A DNA stretch of 64,000 nucleotides, from contig NZ_BMXV01000003.1 in assembly GCF_014651935.1 (NCBI RefSeq), forward strand, positions 248,001-312,000, read 5' to 3'. Shown piece by piece: positions 1 through 7,866 of the stretch. The position numbers were made by a program, and so were the translations under genes. The notes beneath the pieces are model-generated. The model searched no databases. It had not been told where the DNA came from and saw nothing but the letters and a program-made list of their open reading frames with translations. The DNA comes from Marinobacter zhanjiangensis (GTDB taxonomy: Bacteria; Pseudomonadota; Gammaproteobacteria; Pseudomonadales; Oleiphilaceae). Position 1 is the stretch's first letter, and every line of letters starts with the position of its first letter.

Positions 1-868
1 ACAGTGACTGGATAATCTCGCCGCTGTACTGGCCATGGGGCAGCAGTGACACGTAGGTGGTGGTACGGCAGCCGATGGGTAATTCGCCTTCCACTGTCAG
101 CGTGACATTGCCCTGGTTGTCGAAAACCGGTTTCCAGTTGAACTGTCGCCGGCTCGGGCAAGGCCCTTCCCTGGTGGCGGTAATACGGTTGTCGATGCTG
201 ACGGATGCCAGTGACGGTGTCGCCCAGGCCTGGGTGCCGCGCTCGTCCGCGCGCACCTGCAGGTGCAAGAGATTCATGTTCAGCAATACGGGAGATGGTT
301 CCACCAGGAACGGACGGTGTGGGTTGTTGCCGTTGTCATTGAACCTGGGCAGGCCTTCCGGCAGCGCGAATACCCGACCATCCAGCACGATGTCGCCGTC
401 AATCCGGCTGACGCCCATGGCCCGGATTTCCCGCATCACCACCCACAGGCGCTCGATGGTCAGCTTGGGGTCACCCCCGAAGTGAACATAGAGGTTGCCC
501 TTCAGGGTGTCGCCCTGGAAGTCGCCGTCGGTGTAGAAGTGGGTGGTCCACCGGTAGTTTGGCCCGAGAATTTCCAGGGCCGCATAGGTGGTGAGCAGTT
601 TCATGATGGAGCCGGGGCTCATGATGGTATCGGCGTTGATGAACTGCTCGATGCCCGGGCCGTCGAGGGGTATGGCAGCCACGCTGAGACCATTGGTGTC
701 GTCGAAGGAGTCCTGGGCAAAGCCCCGGACCTGGGTCCCCCATACGCGCGGCTCGCCCTGGATGCCTTCAGCCGCGGTGGTGAGCGGCATTGCGAGAAGC
801 GCGGTGGCAATTACTCCGGCGCTCAGGGAGCGGGCAAGGCTGGTTGTGAACGATCGAGTTTGCCGCAT
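1..868 (-). CDS. dacB: D-alanyl-D-alanine carboxypeptidase/endopeptidase PBP4, C-terminus beyond window
   Basis: The minus strand is open from an ATG at 868 to the window edge, about 289 residues, so the C-terminal part is missing. The first ~33 residues form a signal peptide (basic start, hydrophobic core, TTAAEG cleavage region), which places the protein in the periplasm. The catalytic SxxK motif of peptidase family S13 is seen as SIMK at residues 87-90, in the context SPGSIMKLLTTYAALE. This family trims peptidoglycan stem peptides and cross-links. The following GDPKLT, DGDIVLDGR and NLLHLQVRADE stretches are typical of PBP4/DacB. The SxN and KTG motifs would lie outside the window. Family identity is secure. 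Several open frames on the plus strand across this region are shadows. Confidence 0.9.
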   Translation of the reverse strand, partial: MRQTRSFTTSLARSLSAGVIATALLAMPLTTAAEGIQGEPRVWGTQVRGFAQDSFDDTNGLSVAAIPLDGPGIEQFINADTIMSPGSIMKLLTTYAALEILGPNYRWTTHFYTDGDFQGDTLKGNLYVHFGGDPKLTIERLWVVMREIRAMGVSRIDGDIVLDGRVFALPEGLPRFNDNGNNPHRPFLVEPSPVLLNMNLLHLQVRADERGTQAWATPSLASVSIDNRITATREGPCPSRRQFNWKPVFDNQGNVTLTVEGELPIGCRTTTYVSLLPHGQYSGEIIQSL

Positions 869-1202
869 TCCACAAGGTTCCGTTCTGTTGGTGTTGGAGC
901 TTCGCCAGCGTATTGTTCTTGGGCGCCCTGGGCCGATTCCGGGAAGTGTGCGCGGCTCCTGACAGAGCCGTGTGTTTCGCGGAACAGGAAGTAAATGAAC
1001 AATAGCTCATTTTCTGCGTCGCGACTATGTTCTGAGCCTATACATAACGTTAAAAAATGACAGCAGAGTGGCGGAATTAAAGAAATTTTGTGACAGCTGG
1101 TAACGGAATGTGTGGGCGGGGGCTGCTCCGGTGTACGGGGATTGCTAGAATATTGCGGTGGTAGTTTTACCATGTATTCGAAAAATCAAGAGGTTGGGGT
1201 GG
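869..1202. other. intergenic region between divergent dacB and GFA-family gene
   Basis: About 330 bp separate the two divergent starts. The part from about 1010 to 1100 is AT-richer than its surroundings and is a reasonable place for promoters of both genes. No convincing operator, small gene or terminator was recognised. Confidence 0.4.
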
Positions 1203-1616
1203 ATGCTGACAGGGCACTGTTTGTGTGGCGAGATAACATTTGAATACGATGGCCCGCTGGGACCCGTGGACCTTTGCCATTGCCGTCAGTGTCGCCGGGC
1301 ACACGGCAGTGCATTTTCCGCAAGCGCGCCGGTGCAGAAGGTGCATTTCCGCTTTACCGGCGGCGAGCATCGCGTTACCGAATACGAGTCACGCCCCGGC
1401 AAATATCGGGCATTTTGCAGCGTCTGCGGCAGTCAGCTGTACAGCCGGCTGGATGCCATTCCCGGCGTGCTGAGATTGAGGGTGGGGGTGATCAACGAAC
1501 CCCTGGGCAAGGGGCCCGCCGCCCATGTGTTCACGGGCTCCAAGTCGGACTGGTTCACCATTACTGATGACCTGCCCCGGTTCGAGAAGACCGAAAGGAC
1601 CAACGACCCTCACTGA
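1203..1616 (+). CDS. GFA (glutathione-dependent formaldehyde-activating)/CENP-V family zinc protein
   Basis: This 137-residue protein shows the cysteine pattern of the GFA fold: CLCG near the N-terminus, then CHCRQCRRAHG, then FCSVCGSQL. These residues bind zinc in the family. Members act on glutathione-linked small molecules or have unknown substrates, and the true substrate here cannot be read from sequence. The start at 1203 (MLTGHCLCG) was preferred because family members begin a few residues before CxCG. An upstream in-frame GTG at 1158 would add an unrelated basic stretch. The gene is convergent with the sugar dehydrogenase gene and the two stops are 17 bp apart. It is probably cytoplasmic, since no signal peptide is seen. 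Confidence 0.8.
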   Translation: MLTGHCLCGEITFEYDGPLGPVDLCHCRQCRRAHGSAFSASAPVQKVHFRFTGGEHRVTEYESRPGKYRAFCSVCGSQLYSRLDAIPGVLRLRVGVINEPLGKGPAAHVFTGSKSDWFTITDDLPRFEKTERTNDPH

Positions 1617-1633
1617 TGCGGGCCGCTGCTGCG

Positions 1634-2749
1634 TCACTTTGCAGGCATGACACGCAGCACCTTGCCGTCAGAATCATCGGTCAGCAACCACAGGTGACCG
1701 TCAGGCCCCATGCTGACCGCCCGGATGCGCTCGCCCAGGTCGGTCAGCAGGTCTTCCTCGCCGGTAATCTCACGCCCATCCAGTTCCAGGCGAACCAGTT
1801 TCTGCATCTTGAGGGCACCCACGAACAGATCCCCCTGCCACTGTGGAAAATCATCTCCGGTGTAAAACGCCATGCCCGAAGGGGCAATGGACGGATCCCA
1901 GTAGTGCAGCGGCTGGGCCATGCCTTCCTTGTGGGTCTGGTCGGTGATGGGGGTGCCGTTGTAGTTGATGCCGTAGGTGATCACCGGCCAGCCATAATTG
2001 GTGCCCGCTTCGATGACATTGACCTCGTCCCCGCCCCGTGGGCCGTGTTCATGGCTCCATAGTTCGCCGGTTTCCGGATGTAGTGCCATGCCCTGGATGT
2101 TGCGGTTGCCCAGGGTAAACAGGGTTTTGGAGCCGTCCTCGTCATGGAAAGGGTTTCCTTCCGGCGTCTCACCGTCAATGGTGATGCGGTGCACCCCGCC
2201 GGCATCATCGCCAATGTCCTGCGCCCGATCCCGTTCGCCCCGGTCACCCACGGCCACGTACAGATAGCCGTCAGCCGGGATCGCCAGGCGACCGGCAAAG
2301 TGCCGGCTGGTGCCGGATCTGGGCTCTGCCTCGAAGATGACGCGAAGATCGTGCAGGGCTCCGTCCCGGTATTCCGCCCGGGCGACGCGGGTGGTCATGC
2401 CCTCTGCGTTGCGATGGGCATAGCTGAGAAACAGCAACCGGTTAGTCTCGAAATCCGGGTGCAACAGCAGATCCAGCAGGCCGCCCTGGCCCCTGGCGGC
2501 CACGTCCGGGACGCCGCTCACCGGCTCGTCCAGAAGCTTCCCGTCCCGGATTACCCGCAACCGACCAGCACGCTCTGTCACCAGCCTGTCGCCGTTGGGC
2601 AGGAAAGCAATGGCCCACGGGTACTCCAGGCCTGAGGCGACGGTTTCCAGCCGGAAATTCCCCTGGCTGGACGTGTAGGTATCAGCAGACACCATGGTCA
2701 AGGGCATTATGGCCAGTGCCAGGGTAGTGGCTATCCGGAGTTGTCGCAT
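1634..2749 (-). CDS. secreted PQQ-dependent aldose sugar dehydrogenase (Asd/YliI family)
   Basis: This 371-residue protein has a signal peptide (residues 1-22, cleavage near VSADTY) and a six-bladed beta-propeller of the soluble glucose dehydrogenase/YliI family. Family hallmarks are visible: GLEYPWAIAFLPNGDRLVT near the N-terminus, HFAGRLA, LWSHEHGPRGGDEVN (with the active-site region histidine), GTNYGWPVITYG and a WDPSIAPSGMAFY motif. Known relatives oxidise aldose sugars in the periplasm with PQQ and pass electrons to the respiratory chain. The substrate is not predictable. A good ribosome site (AAAGGAG) precedes the ATG at 2749. A paralogue with an extra membrane domain lies at 27439. No PQQ synthesis genes are in the window. 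Confidence 0.88.
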   Translation of the reverse strand: MRQLRIATTLALAIMPLTMVSADTYTSSQGNFRLETVASGLEYPWAIAFLPNGDRLVTERAGRLRVIRDGKLLDEPVSGVPDVAARGQGGLLDLLLHPDFETNRLLFLSYAHRNAEGMTTRVARAEYRDGALHDLRVIFEAEPRSGTSRHFAGRLAIPADGYLYVAVGDRGERDRAQDIGDDAGGVHRITIDGETPEGNPFHDEDGSKTLFTLGNRNIQGMALHPETGELWSHEHGPRGGDEVNVIEAGTNYGWPVITYGINYNGTPITDQTHKEGMAQPLHYWDPSIAPSGMAFYTGDDFPQWQGDLFVGALKMQKLVRLELDGREITGEEDLLTDLGERIRAVSMGPDGHLWLLTDDSDGKVLRVMPAK

Positions 2750-2798
2750 AACTGGCTCCTTTGGGTGCGTTGCAGTGGGTCAGGTGCCCGAATCAATA

Positions 2799-2827
2799 TT
2801 GCAAATGATAATTAATATCATTAATAT
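2799..2827 (+). promoter_or_regulatory. sigma70-type promoter reading toward the 34-residue microprotein gene
   Basis: A TTGCAA hexamer at 2799-2804 and a TAATAT hexamer at 2822-2827 are separated by exactly 17 bp. That is a near-ideal sigma70 promoter in an AT-rich island. Transcription would start around 2834, leaving a leader of about 60 nt before the ATG at 2893. The spacer is almost wholly occupied by the Fur-like palindrome. No experimental support is available. Confidence 0.6.
2804..2822. promoter_or_regulatory. Fur-box-like palindrome
   Basis: The sequence AATGATA-ATTAA-TATCATT is a perfect 7-bp inverted repeat with a 5-bp centre. Against the 7-1-7 Fur consensus (TGATAAT-N-ATTATCA), positions 2806-2820 differ at one of 14 specified bases. 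It lies between the -35 and -10 hexamers of the rightward promoter, where bound Fur would block transcription in iron-replete cells. It is also 55 bp upstream of the leftward sugar dehydrogenase start and could affect that gene. Confidence 0.6.
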
Positions 2828-2892
2828 GGGGGGTGTAGATCCCGATACTTTGATATCTACAGGATCGTCCAGATGGCAACAAGGAGGCAAGC

Positions 2893-2997
2893 ATGTTCGA
2901 GCATGAACTGAAAGAAGGGCTCAAGATTGCCGTGGTGGCCGGACTGTTTATTCTGGTCCTGGCCTCGGTGGTGGCGTTGGCGGGCACCCGTGTGTGA
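2893..2997 (+). CDS. 34-residue single-pass membrane microprotein, possibly iron-regulated
   Basis: The ATG at 2893 follows a full-strength ribosome site, AAGGAGG at 2881-2887. The product has a charged start (MFEHELKEGLK) and then one uninterrupted hydrophobic segment (about residues 12-31) ending in GTRV, so a single inner-membrane helix is expected. It stands alone between the divergent sugar dehydrogenase and the dodecin gene, behind a promoter that overlaps a Fur-box-like site. No family is recognised and no function is proposed. The combination of promoter, operator, leader and ribosome site makes it much more likely to be a real gene than a random frame of this size. Confidence 0.65.
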   Translation: MFEHELKEGLKIAVVAGLFILVLASVVALAGTRV

Positions 2998-3162
2998 CAC
3001 GCTCCGGTCTGCCCTCGGTGCGGTGGTGAACCAGCAGGGCTTGTTGACACGTAGGAGTGGGTGTTGAAGTCAGGCTCACCAGGCCTGATGGTGTGGGTGT
3101 GCCATACTGGGAATGTCACCCCGGTGACACCTTTTTACACGGAAAGCGACAGGAGACGTTCT

Positions 3163-3378
3163 ATGTCAGATCATCACGTGTACAAGAAGACCGAAGTGGT
3201 AGGCTCCTCGAAAACCAGCATTGAAGAGGCTATCGACAATGCACTGGCGGAGTGTGCAAAGAGTATTCGCAATATGGAATGGTTCGAGGTTACCGAGACC
3301 CGTGGCCATATCGAGAATGGCAGGGTGGGCCACTATCAGGTCAGTCTCTTGGTGGGCTTCCGTATTGAAAACAGCTAG
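3163..3378 (+). CDS. dodecin, flavin-binding dodecamer
   Basis: This 71-residue protein has the dodecin pattern: VYKKTEVVGSS, then SIEEAIDNALAECAKSIRNMEWFEVTE, and a C-terminal strand GHYQVSLLVGFRIE. Dodecins assemble into hollow 12-mers that store or buffer flavins in the cytosol, and the central tryptophan of MEWFEV stacks on the flavin. Length and motif are exactly those of the family. The start was set at 3163 because AGGAG lies just upstream. Earlier in-frame codons would add an unrelated extension. It is a single-gene unit convergent with the YaiI-family gene. Confidence 0.92.
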   Translation: MSDHHVYKKTEVVGSSKTSIEEAIDNALAECAKSIRNMEWFEVTETRGHIENGRVGHYQVSLLVGFRIENS

Positions 3379-3397
3379 TCCTTTGGGTATTTCGCGA

Positions 3398-3850
3398 TCA
3401 GCGGCGGTGATGCTTCTGCAACCACCGGTCCAGTTGATCGGCGAATTCCTTGCGGTCCTGTTGGCTGAAGGCTGACGGGCCGCCTGTCACCTCTCCCGCA
3501 CTGCGCATTTCCTCCATGAAGTTCCGCATGGCCAGGCGCTGGCGGATGTTATCCCGTGTGAACGCCTGCCCCCGGGGGTTGAACACATCCGCACCCTGCT
3601 CAATGGCCTCTGCCGCCAAGGGAATATCCTGGGTGATCACCAGGTCGTTATCGGAAAGCTGAGCCATGATTTCATTATCGGCCACATCAAAACCCTGGGC
3701 CACCTGCCGCGCCTTGATCCAGGGGCTGGGTGGCAGTTTGATGACGTGGTTGGCGATAAAGGTGGTCTCGATCTGCCAGCGGATGGCCGCGCGGCAGAGA
3801 ATGTCGCGAATGGGGACAGGGCAGGCGTCGGCATCGACCCAGATCGGCAT
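3398..3850 (-). CDS. yaiI: UPF0178/YaiI family protein
   Basis: The 150-residue product begins with the family signature MPIWVDADACPVPIRDILCRAA and continues with the conserved VAQGFDVADNEIM and DLVITQDIPLAAEAIEQGA segments and the NPRGQAFTRDNI block. The aspartate-rich start and this layout resemble PIN-like nucleases, but the biochemical role of UPF0178 proteins is not established. The length equals that of the family. It is a single gene with its start about 120 bp from the divergent histidine phosphatase gene. Confidence 0.9.
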   Translation of the reverse strand: MPIWVDADACPVPIRDILCRAAIRWQIETTFIANHVIKLPPSPWIKARQVAQGFDVADNEIMAQLSDNDLVITQDIPLAAEAIEQGADVFNPRGQAFTRDNIRQRLAMRNFMEEMRSAGEVTGGPSAFSQQDRKEFADQLDRWLQKHHRR

Positions 3851-3974
3851 GGCGTTGGCCTCGGTACAAATGATGGCGGGATTTTACCCGGCTGACAGCC
3901 GTAATGGTACCCGGTAATCCGTCCGTAGCCGGGCAGGGTACAATTATCATGAACAGGCATTGGGAGCATCGCGC

Positions 3975-4544
3975 ATGACATCAACAAGGTGGTTTTCAAT
4001 CGGGCTTGCGCTGGTACTGGTGTTTGTCTTGAGGCCGGCCATTGCCGACGAAACCGAGGCCTGGCAGGCATTGCGTGACGGGCGTGCGGTGTTGATGCTT
4101 CGCCATGCCCTGGCGCCTGGCACCGGTGACCCGGCGGATTTTGATCTGGAGGACTGTTCCACTCAGCGCGACCTGAATGCCCGGGGACGTGAGCAGGCCC
4201 GGGCCTGGAAAAGTCTGATGTCCCGCCACGGTATCGACAGGGCCCGGGTCTATACCAGCCAGTGGTGCCGCTCCCGGCATACGGCAGAAGAAATGGGGAT
4301 AGGGCCGGTGACCGAATGGCCACCCCTGAATTCCTTCTTCGGTGGCCAGGGTGATGGCGAACGGCAGACTCGTCAGACCATCGCGGCGGTGAATGCGCTG
4401 GACGAAGGTCTGCCGGTGGTGTTGGTTTCCCATCAGGTCAACATCACTCGGCTGACCGGAGTTTATCCATCGTCCAATGAAGGCGTGATCCTTTCGCTGC
4501 CGCTCTCGGAATCACCGACGGTATTTGCCCGGGTAAGCCCCTGA
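3975..4544 (+). CDS. periplasmic histidine phosphatase family protein
   Basis: The 189-residue protein starts at 3975 after a GGGAG site and carries a signal peptide (hydrophobic stretch WFSIGLALVLVFVLRPAIADE). Branch-2-like histidine phosphatase features follow: LMLRHALAPG (catalytic RH with A in place of the usual G), an RVYTSQWCRSRHTAEEM block with the second phosphate-binding arginine, and VVLVSHQVNITRLTG with the second histidine. Such exported members are often annotated as phosphoglycerate-mutase-like, but the substrate is unknown. A strong terminator follows directly. Confidence 0.83.
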   Translation: MTSTRWFSIGLALVLVFVLRPAIADETEAWQALRDGRAVLMLRHALAPGTGDPADFDLEDCSTQRDLNARGREQARAWKSLMSRHGIDRARVYTSQWCRSRHTAEEMGIGPVTEWPPLNSFFGGQGDGERQTRQTIAAVNALDEGLPVVLVSHQVNITRLTGVYPSSNEGVILSLPLSESPTVFARVSP

Positions 4545-4563
4545 GTGGGTGATGAGACGATAC

Positions 4564-4590
4564 AAAAAAGCCCGGACGAACCGGGCTTTT
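4564..4590. terminator. bidirectional Rho-independent terminator
   Basis: An AAAAAAGCCCGG stem, GACGAA-type loop and CCGGGCTTTT arm form a hairpin flanked by A and T runs. It sits between the convergent histidine phosphatase (plus) and hypothetical exported protein (minus) genes and can serve both. Confidence 0.85.
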
Positions 4591-4610
4591 GCCTGCATCA
4601 ATGCTGAGAG

Positions 4611-5423
4611 TTACAGCGTCTGCAGAAAGTCGTTAATGGTCTCGCGCTGATTGCTGGCGTCTTCGCTGGTCTGGAACACCAGGCTCTGGTCGTGACGGCT
4701 GAGATTCAGGGCATCCGCAAAACCGCAGCTCACTTCGGAAATCTCCTTTACCTGCTGCTTGAAGCTGGCATCGCTGAGGCAGAGGTACTCCATTTCCGCC
4801 GCCACCTGGCCGCAGTAACCGGTAATATTCAGGTTGTTGAGCTGATCATTGGTCAGCGCCTCCCAATCCACGCTGGTCGACACCGGGCTGCCACACACCT
4901 TGCTGGCCGAGTCGTCAATGTCGGCCAGGGCAGCTTGCTGGCGCTGCACGGCCTTGGCCCGGTCGAAACGGGCCAGCCCGGCCTGCCTGCCCTCGCCCAT
5001 CTGCTGTTCATATTCCGCCACCAGTTCATCCACGTTGATTGCAGCGCTGCGTTCCTCGTCGGCCTTGATGGCATGGGGCTCCTGCTGGCCTGGAATATAG
5101 GCCGTATAATCCGTGGGCGACCAGTAGGACTGGGCATAAACCACCAGCGAGCGTTGCTTGCCATCCACTTCGGCCCGGTAGGCGCGACCATCATTATCGC
5201 GCTGTTCCACCTCTGCCAGCATGACCACACCATCCAGTGGGTGGTTCAGTCCGGTCAGCTTGATCAGTGCCTGGCTGTTATCGGCAGTGGGAGCAACAAT
5301 GGCCTCCAGGCCGTTATCACCAACGAGTGCCAGCGGGTTATCCCCCAGCTCCAGTGCGGGGGTTGACAGTGACAAAAGCGCAAGGGCTATGGAAGTAAAA
5401 GCGGTGGCTAGGATCCGGGCCAT
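4611..5423 (-). CDS. exported protein of unknown function
   Basis: The 270-residue product has a clear signal peptide (MARILATAFTSIALALLSLS, cleavage near TPALELG) and no further membrane segment, so it is expected in the periplasm. The mature part is acidic and glutamine-rich, with a short helical stretch around residues 125-165 (AEYEQQMGEGRQAG and following) and two cysteines in the C-terminal half (VCGSP and GYCGQ), plus CLSD and SCGF, that could form disulfides. I do not recognise a family. It is a monocistronic unit ending at a strong terminator. Confidence 0.7.
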   Translation of the reverse strand: MARILATAFTSIALALLSLSTPALELGDNPLALVGDNGLEAIVAPTADNSQALIKLTGLNHPLDGVVMLAEVEQRDNDGRAYRAEVDGKQRSLVVYAQSYWSPTDYTAYIPGQQEPHAIKADEERSAAINVDELVAEYEQQMGEGRQAGLARFDRAKAVQRQQAALADIDDSASKVCGSPVSTSVDWEALTNDQLNNLNITGYCGQVAAEMEYLCLSDASFKQQVKEISEVSCGFADALNLSRHDQSLVFQTSEDASNQRETINDFLQTL

Positions 5424-5758
5424 GGATGTTAAGTCCTTGTGTCCTGTTGAGTCAGTGTCCGGTCAGGGAATTACCCAGACGGAACACCAGGAACGGCAGG
5501 TAGCTTCCTACCGCCGGCTGATTCTGGTGCCATTACCTGCCATACACAAGACGTTAGAACATAACGTCTCATTTACTAGCTGGGAGCGAGAACTGTGTCT
5601 CGTTTTCGTTGATCAATCTTTCATCATCGACTAGAAACTAAAGATGTACAGCAGATTCTGTATCCCATAACCGCCGATGTGATCCACCGGCCATTAACCA
5701 ACAGTCAGCGTAACCCGACGGCCAAAAGCCGGGCCCGTTACGGTGTGAGGAGACGGGG
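5424..5758. other. intergenic regulatory region upstream of the 2-oxoacid dehydrogenase operon
   Basis: The 335 bp between the divergent hypothetical exported protein and E1 alpha genes hold an 8-bp-arm palindrome (5549-5569) and an AT-rich stretch around 5570-5650. The operon promoter is expected here. No other gene was seen. Confidence 0.4.
5549..5569. promoter_or_regulatory. palindromic candidate operator upstream of the E1/E2 operon
   Basis: AGACGTTA-GAACA-TAACGTCT is a perfect inverted repeat with 8-bp arms and a 5-bp centre. Symmetric sites of this size usually bind a dimeric repressor. No regulator gene is adjacent, so the cognate protein is unknown. Confidence 0.45.
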
Positions 5759-6841
5759 ATGAAACAGCGTCACAACTTTACCGTGGTGAGCTCCCGCTAC
5801 CTGGATGAGGCCGGGCTGCCACTGGATGCCCTGCCTGAACTGGCGTCAGATTCGGCGCGCCTGCTGGATGCCTATCGCAACATGGTGCTTGCCCGCACCC
5901 TGGACCAGAAAATTATTGCCCTGCAGCGAACCGGCAAGTGCGGCACCTACCCCTCGGTGCTGGGCCATGAGGTGATCGGCACTGCGGTGGGGCAGGGCAT
6001 GGGCCACCATGACGTATTCGTGCCCTATTACCGGGACCAGGCCACCCAGCTGATCCGCGGTGTCACCATCGTTGATCTGCTGCTCTACTGGGGTGGGGAT
6101 GAGCGGGGCAGCGCCGGCTGGGAACGCTGTCCCCAGGACCTGCCGGTGGCTGTACCCATTGCCACCCAGTGCTGCCACGCCGTGGGCATTGCCGCAGCCA
6201 TGCGCATCCGGGATGAGAAACGGGCCGTGGTGGTCACCCTGGGAGACGGCGCGTCCTCGAAGGGGGATTTCCTGGAGAGCCTCAACCTGGCCGGGGCCTG
6301 GCACCTGCCGGTGGTGTTCGTGGTGGTGAATAACCAGTGGGCCATTTCCACCCGCAGAGGCCTGCAGACCGGCAGTGAAACCATCGCCCAGAAGGCCATC
6401 AGCGGCGGTCTGCCCGGCCATATCGTTGACGGCAATGATTATTTCGCGGTGAGCGAGGCCGTCGACCATAGCCTGGACCGGGCCCACGGTGGCAAGGGTG
6501 CCTCCCTAATCGAAGCGGTCACCTACCGTCTGGGGGATCACACCACCGCCGATGATGCCACCCGTTATCGCAGCGCGGAGGAACTCAAGGCCGCCTGGGA
6601 GCGGGACGGCGTCAAGCGTTTCCAGAGTTACCTGCATCAGGCCGGGCTGTGGGATGCGAGCCAGGAGAAGGATTTACAGGCTCACTGCAAGGATATGGTG
6701 GACAAGGCGGTCCACGTCTACCTGGAGACTTCCCCGGAACCGCCCACCGCCATGGTGGATTACCTGTTCGAGACCCTGCCGACAGCCCTTGCTGGCCAGC
6801 GGGAAAGACTTGCCCGGATCCGGCAGGGAGGTGCGGCATGA
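5759..6841 (+). CDS. pdhA: 2-oxoacid (pyruvate-type) dehydrogenase E1 component, alpha subunit
   Basis: The 360-residue protein is a thiamine-diphosphate E1 alpha subunit. The ThDP/Mg motif is complete: GDG at 162-164 and NN at 191-192 (LGDGASSKGDF ... VNNQWAIST). The tail RLGDHTTADDATRYR contains the phosphorylation-loop-like region of the family. With E1 beta it decarboxylates a 2-oxoacid and transfers the acyl group to lipoyl-E2. An ATG overlap of 4 bp couples it to the beta gene. The heterotetrameric type differs from the AceE type usual in gammaproteobacteria, so this is probably an accessory complex. Whether the substrate is pyruvate, a branched-chain 2-oxoacid or acetoin cannot be decided from sequence. 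A good ribosome site (GAGGAGACGGGG) precedes the ATG. Confidence 0.85.
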   Translation: MKQRHNFTVVSSRYLDEAGLPLDALPELASDSARLLDAYRNMVLARTLDQKIIALQRTGKCGTYPSVLGHEVIGTAVGQGMGHHDVFVPYYRDQATQLIRGVTIVDLLLYWGGDERGSAGWERCPQDLPVAVPIATQCCHAVGIAAAMRIRDEKRAVVVTLGDGASSKGDFLESLNLAGAWHLPVVFVVVNNQWAISTRRGLQTGSETIAQKAISGGLPGHIVDGNDYFAVSEAVDHSLDRAHGGKGASLIEAVTYRLGDHTTADDATRYRSAEELKAAWERDGVKRFQSYLHQAGLWDASQEKDLQAHCKDMVDKAVHVYLETSPEPPTAMVDYLFETLPTALAGQRERLARIRQGGAA

Positions 6842-7866
6842 ACGCCTCGGTGGAGAAAGCCATCAACCATGAGGACGGCTCTGGAGTCAGTCGTGATGTA
6901 ACCCTGGTGGAGGCCGTCAATATGGCCCTGGCCCGGGAAATGACCAATGACGACAGTGTCGTGGTGCTAGGGGAGGATGTTGCCATTAATGGTGGCGTGT
7001 TCCGGACGACTGCCGGCCTGCAGGAGCGCTTCGGCTACAAACGCGTGATGGACACGCCCCTGGCGGAAGCGCTGATTGCCGGCACCGCCGTGGGTATGGC
7101 GACCCAGGGCCTGAAACCGGTGGCGGAGTTCCAGTTCATGGGCTTTATCTACGCCGGCCTGGAACAGATCATCAGCCACGCCGCGCGCATGCGCAACCGC
7201 ACCCGTGGCCGGCTGCATTGCCCCATCGTCTACCGGGCGCCCTTCGGCGGCGGCATCCACGCCCCGGAACACCATAGCGAAAGTACCGAAGCCCTGTTCG
7301 CCCATATTCCCGGCTTGCGGGTGGTGATTCCCAGTTCACCACAACGGGCCTATGGCCTTTTGCTGGCGGCTATCCGCAATCCGGACCCGGTGATTTTCCT
7401 GGAACCCAAACGCATCTACCGGGCCGTCACCCAGACCGTAAAGGACAACGGCGAGTCCTTACCCCTGGACAGCTGCTTCACCCTGCGGGAAGGAGACGAC
7501 GTCACCCTGATCAGCTGGGGCGCTTCCATTATGGAGACCCTGCAGGCCGCCGATCGGCTGGCGGAACAGGGTGTATCGGCGGAGGTGATCGATGTGGCTA
7601 CCATCAGCCCGCTGGACCGGGAAACACTGCTGTGCTCCGTGGCCAAGACCGGCCGCGCCGTGATCGTCCACGAGGCCTGTGGCAACGGCGGTTTCGGTGC
7701 GGAAGTGGCAGCCAGCATCGCCGAGGGCGCCTTCCTGGACCTGCAGGCGCCGGTGGTCAGGGTCACCGGCTACGACACCATCATGCCCTACTACCGGAAT
7801 GAGTCGCACTACCTGCCCAGGACCGGGGACATCGTCCAGGCCGTTGAGGAGGTGATCTCGCTATGA
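6838..7866 (+). CDS. pdhB: 2-oxoacid dehydrogenase E1 component, beta subunit
   Basis: The start at 6838 overlaps the alpha stop in an ATGA, giving 342 residues. Earlier in-frame starts would lie inside the alpha gene. Transketolase pyrimidine-domain features are clear: VLGEDVAINGGVFR (with the ThDP glutamate), DTPLAEALIAGTAVGMA, AEFQFMGFIYAGLEQI and RAPFGGGIHAPEHHSES. The C-terminal domain carries VIDVATISPLDRETL and VHEACGNGGFGAEVAA. It pairs with the alpha subunit to form the E1 active site at their interface. The 4-bp overlaps on both sides indicate one translationally coupled operon. Confidence 0.88.
   Translation: MNASVEKAINHEDGSGVSRDVTLVEAVNMALAREMTNDDSVVVLGEDVAINGGVFRTTAGLQERFGYKRVMDTPLAEALIAGTAVGMATQGLKPVAEFQFMGFIYAGLEQIISHAARMRNRTRGRLHCPIVYRAPFGGGIHAPEHHSESTEALFAHIPGLRVVIPSSPQRAYGLLLAAIRNPDPVIFLEPKRIYRAVTQTVKDNGESLPLDSCFTLREGDDVTLISWGASIMETLQAADRLAEQGVSAEVIDVATISPLDRETLLCSVAKTGRAVIVHEACGNGGFGAEVAASIAEGAFLDLQAPVVRVTGYDTIMPYYRNESHYLPRTGDIVQAVEEVISL

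Noticed and set aside
263..994. Long plus-strand open frame over the dacB region
   Set aside because: It is antisense to an intact DacB with signal peptide and SxxK motif and shows no domain of its own, so it is a shadow.
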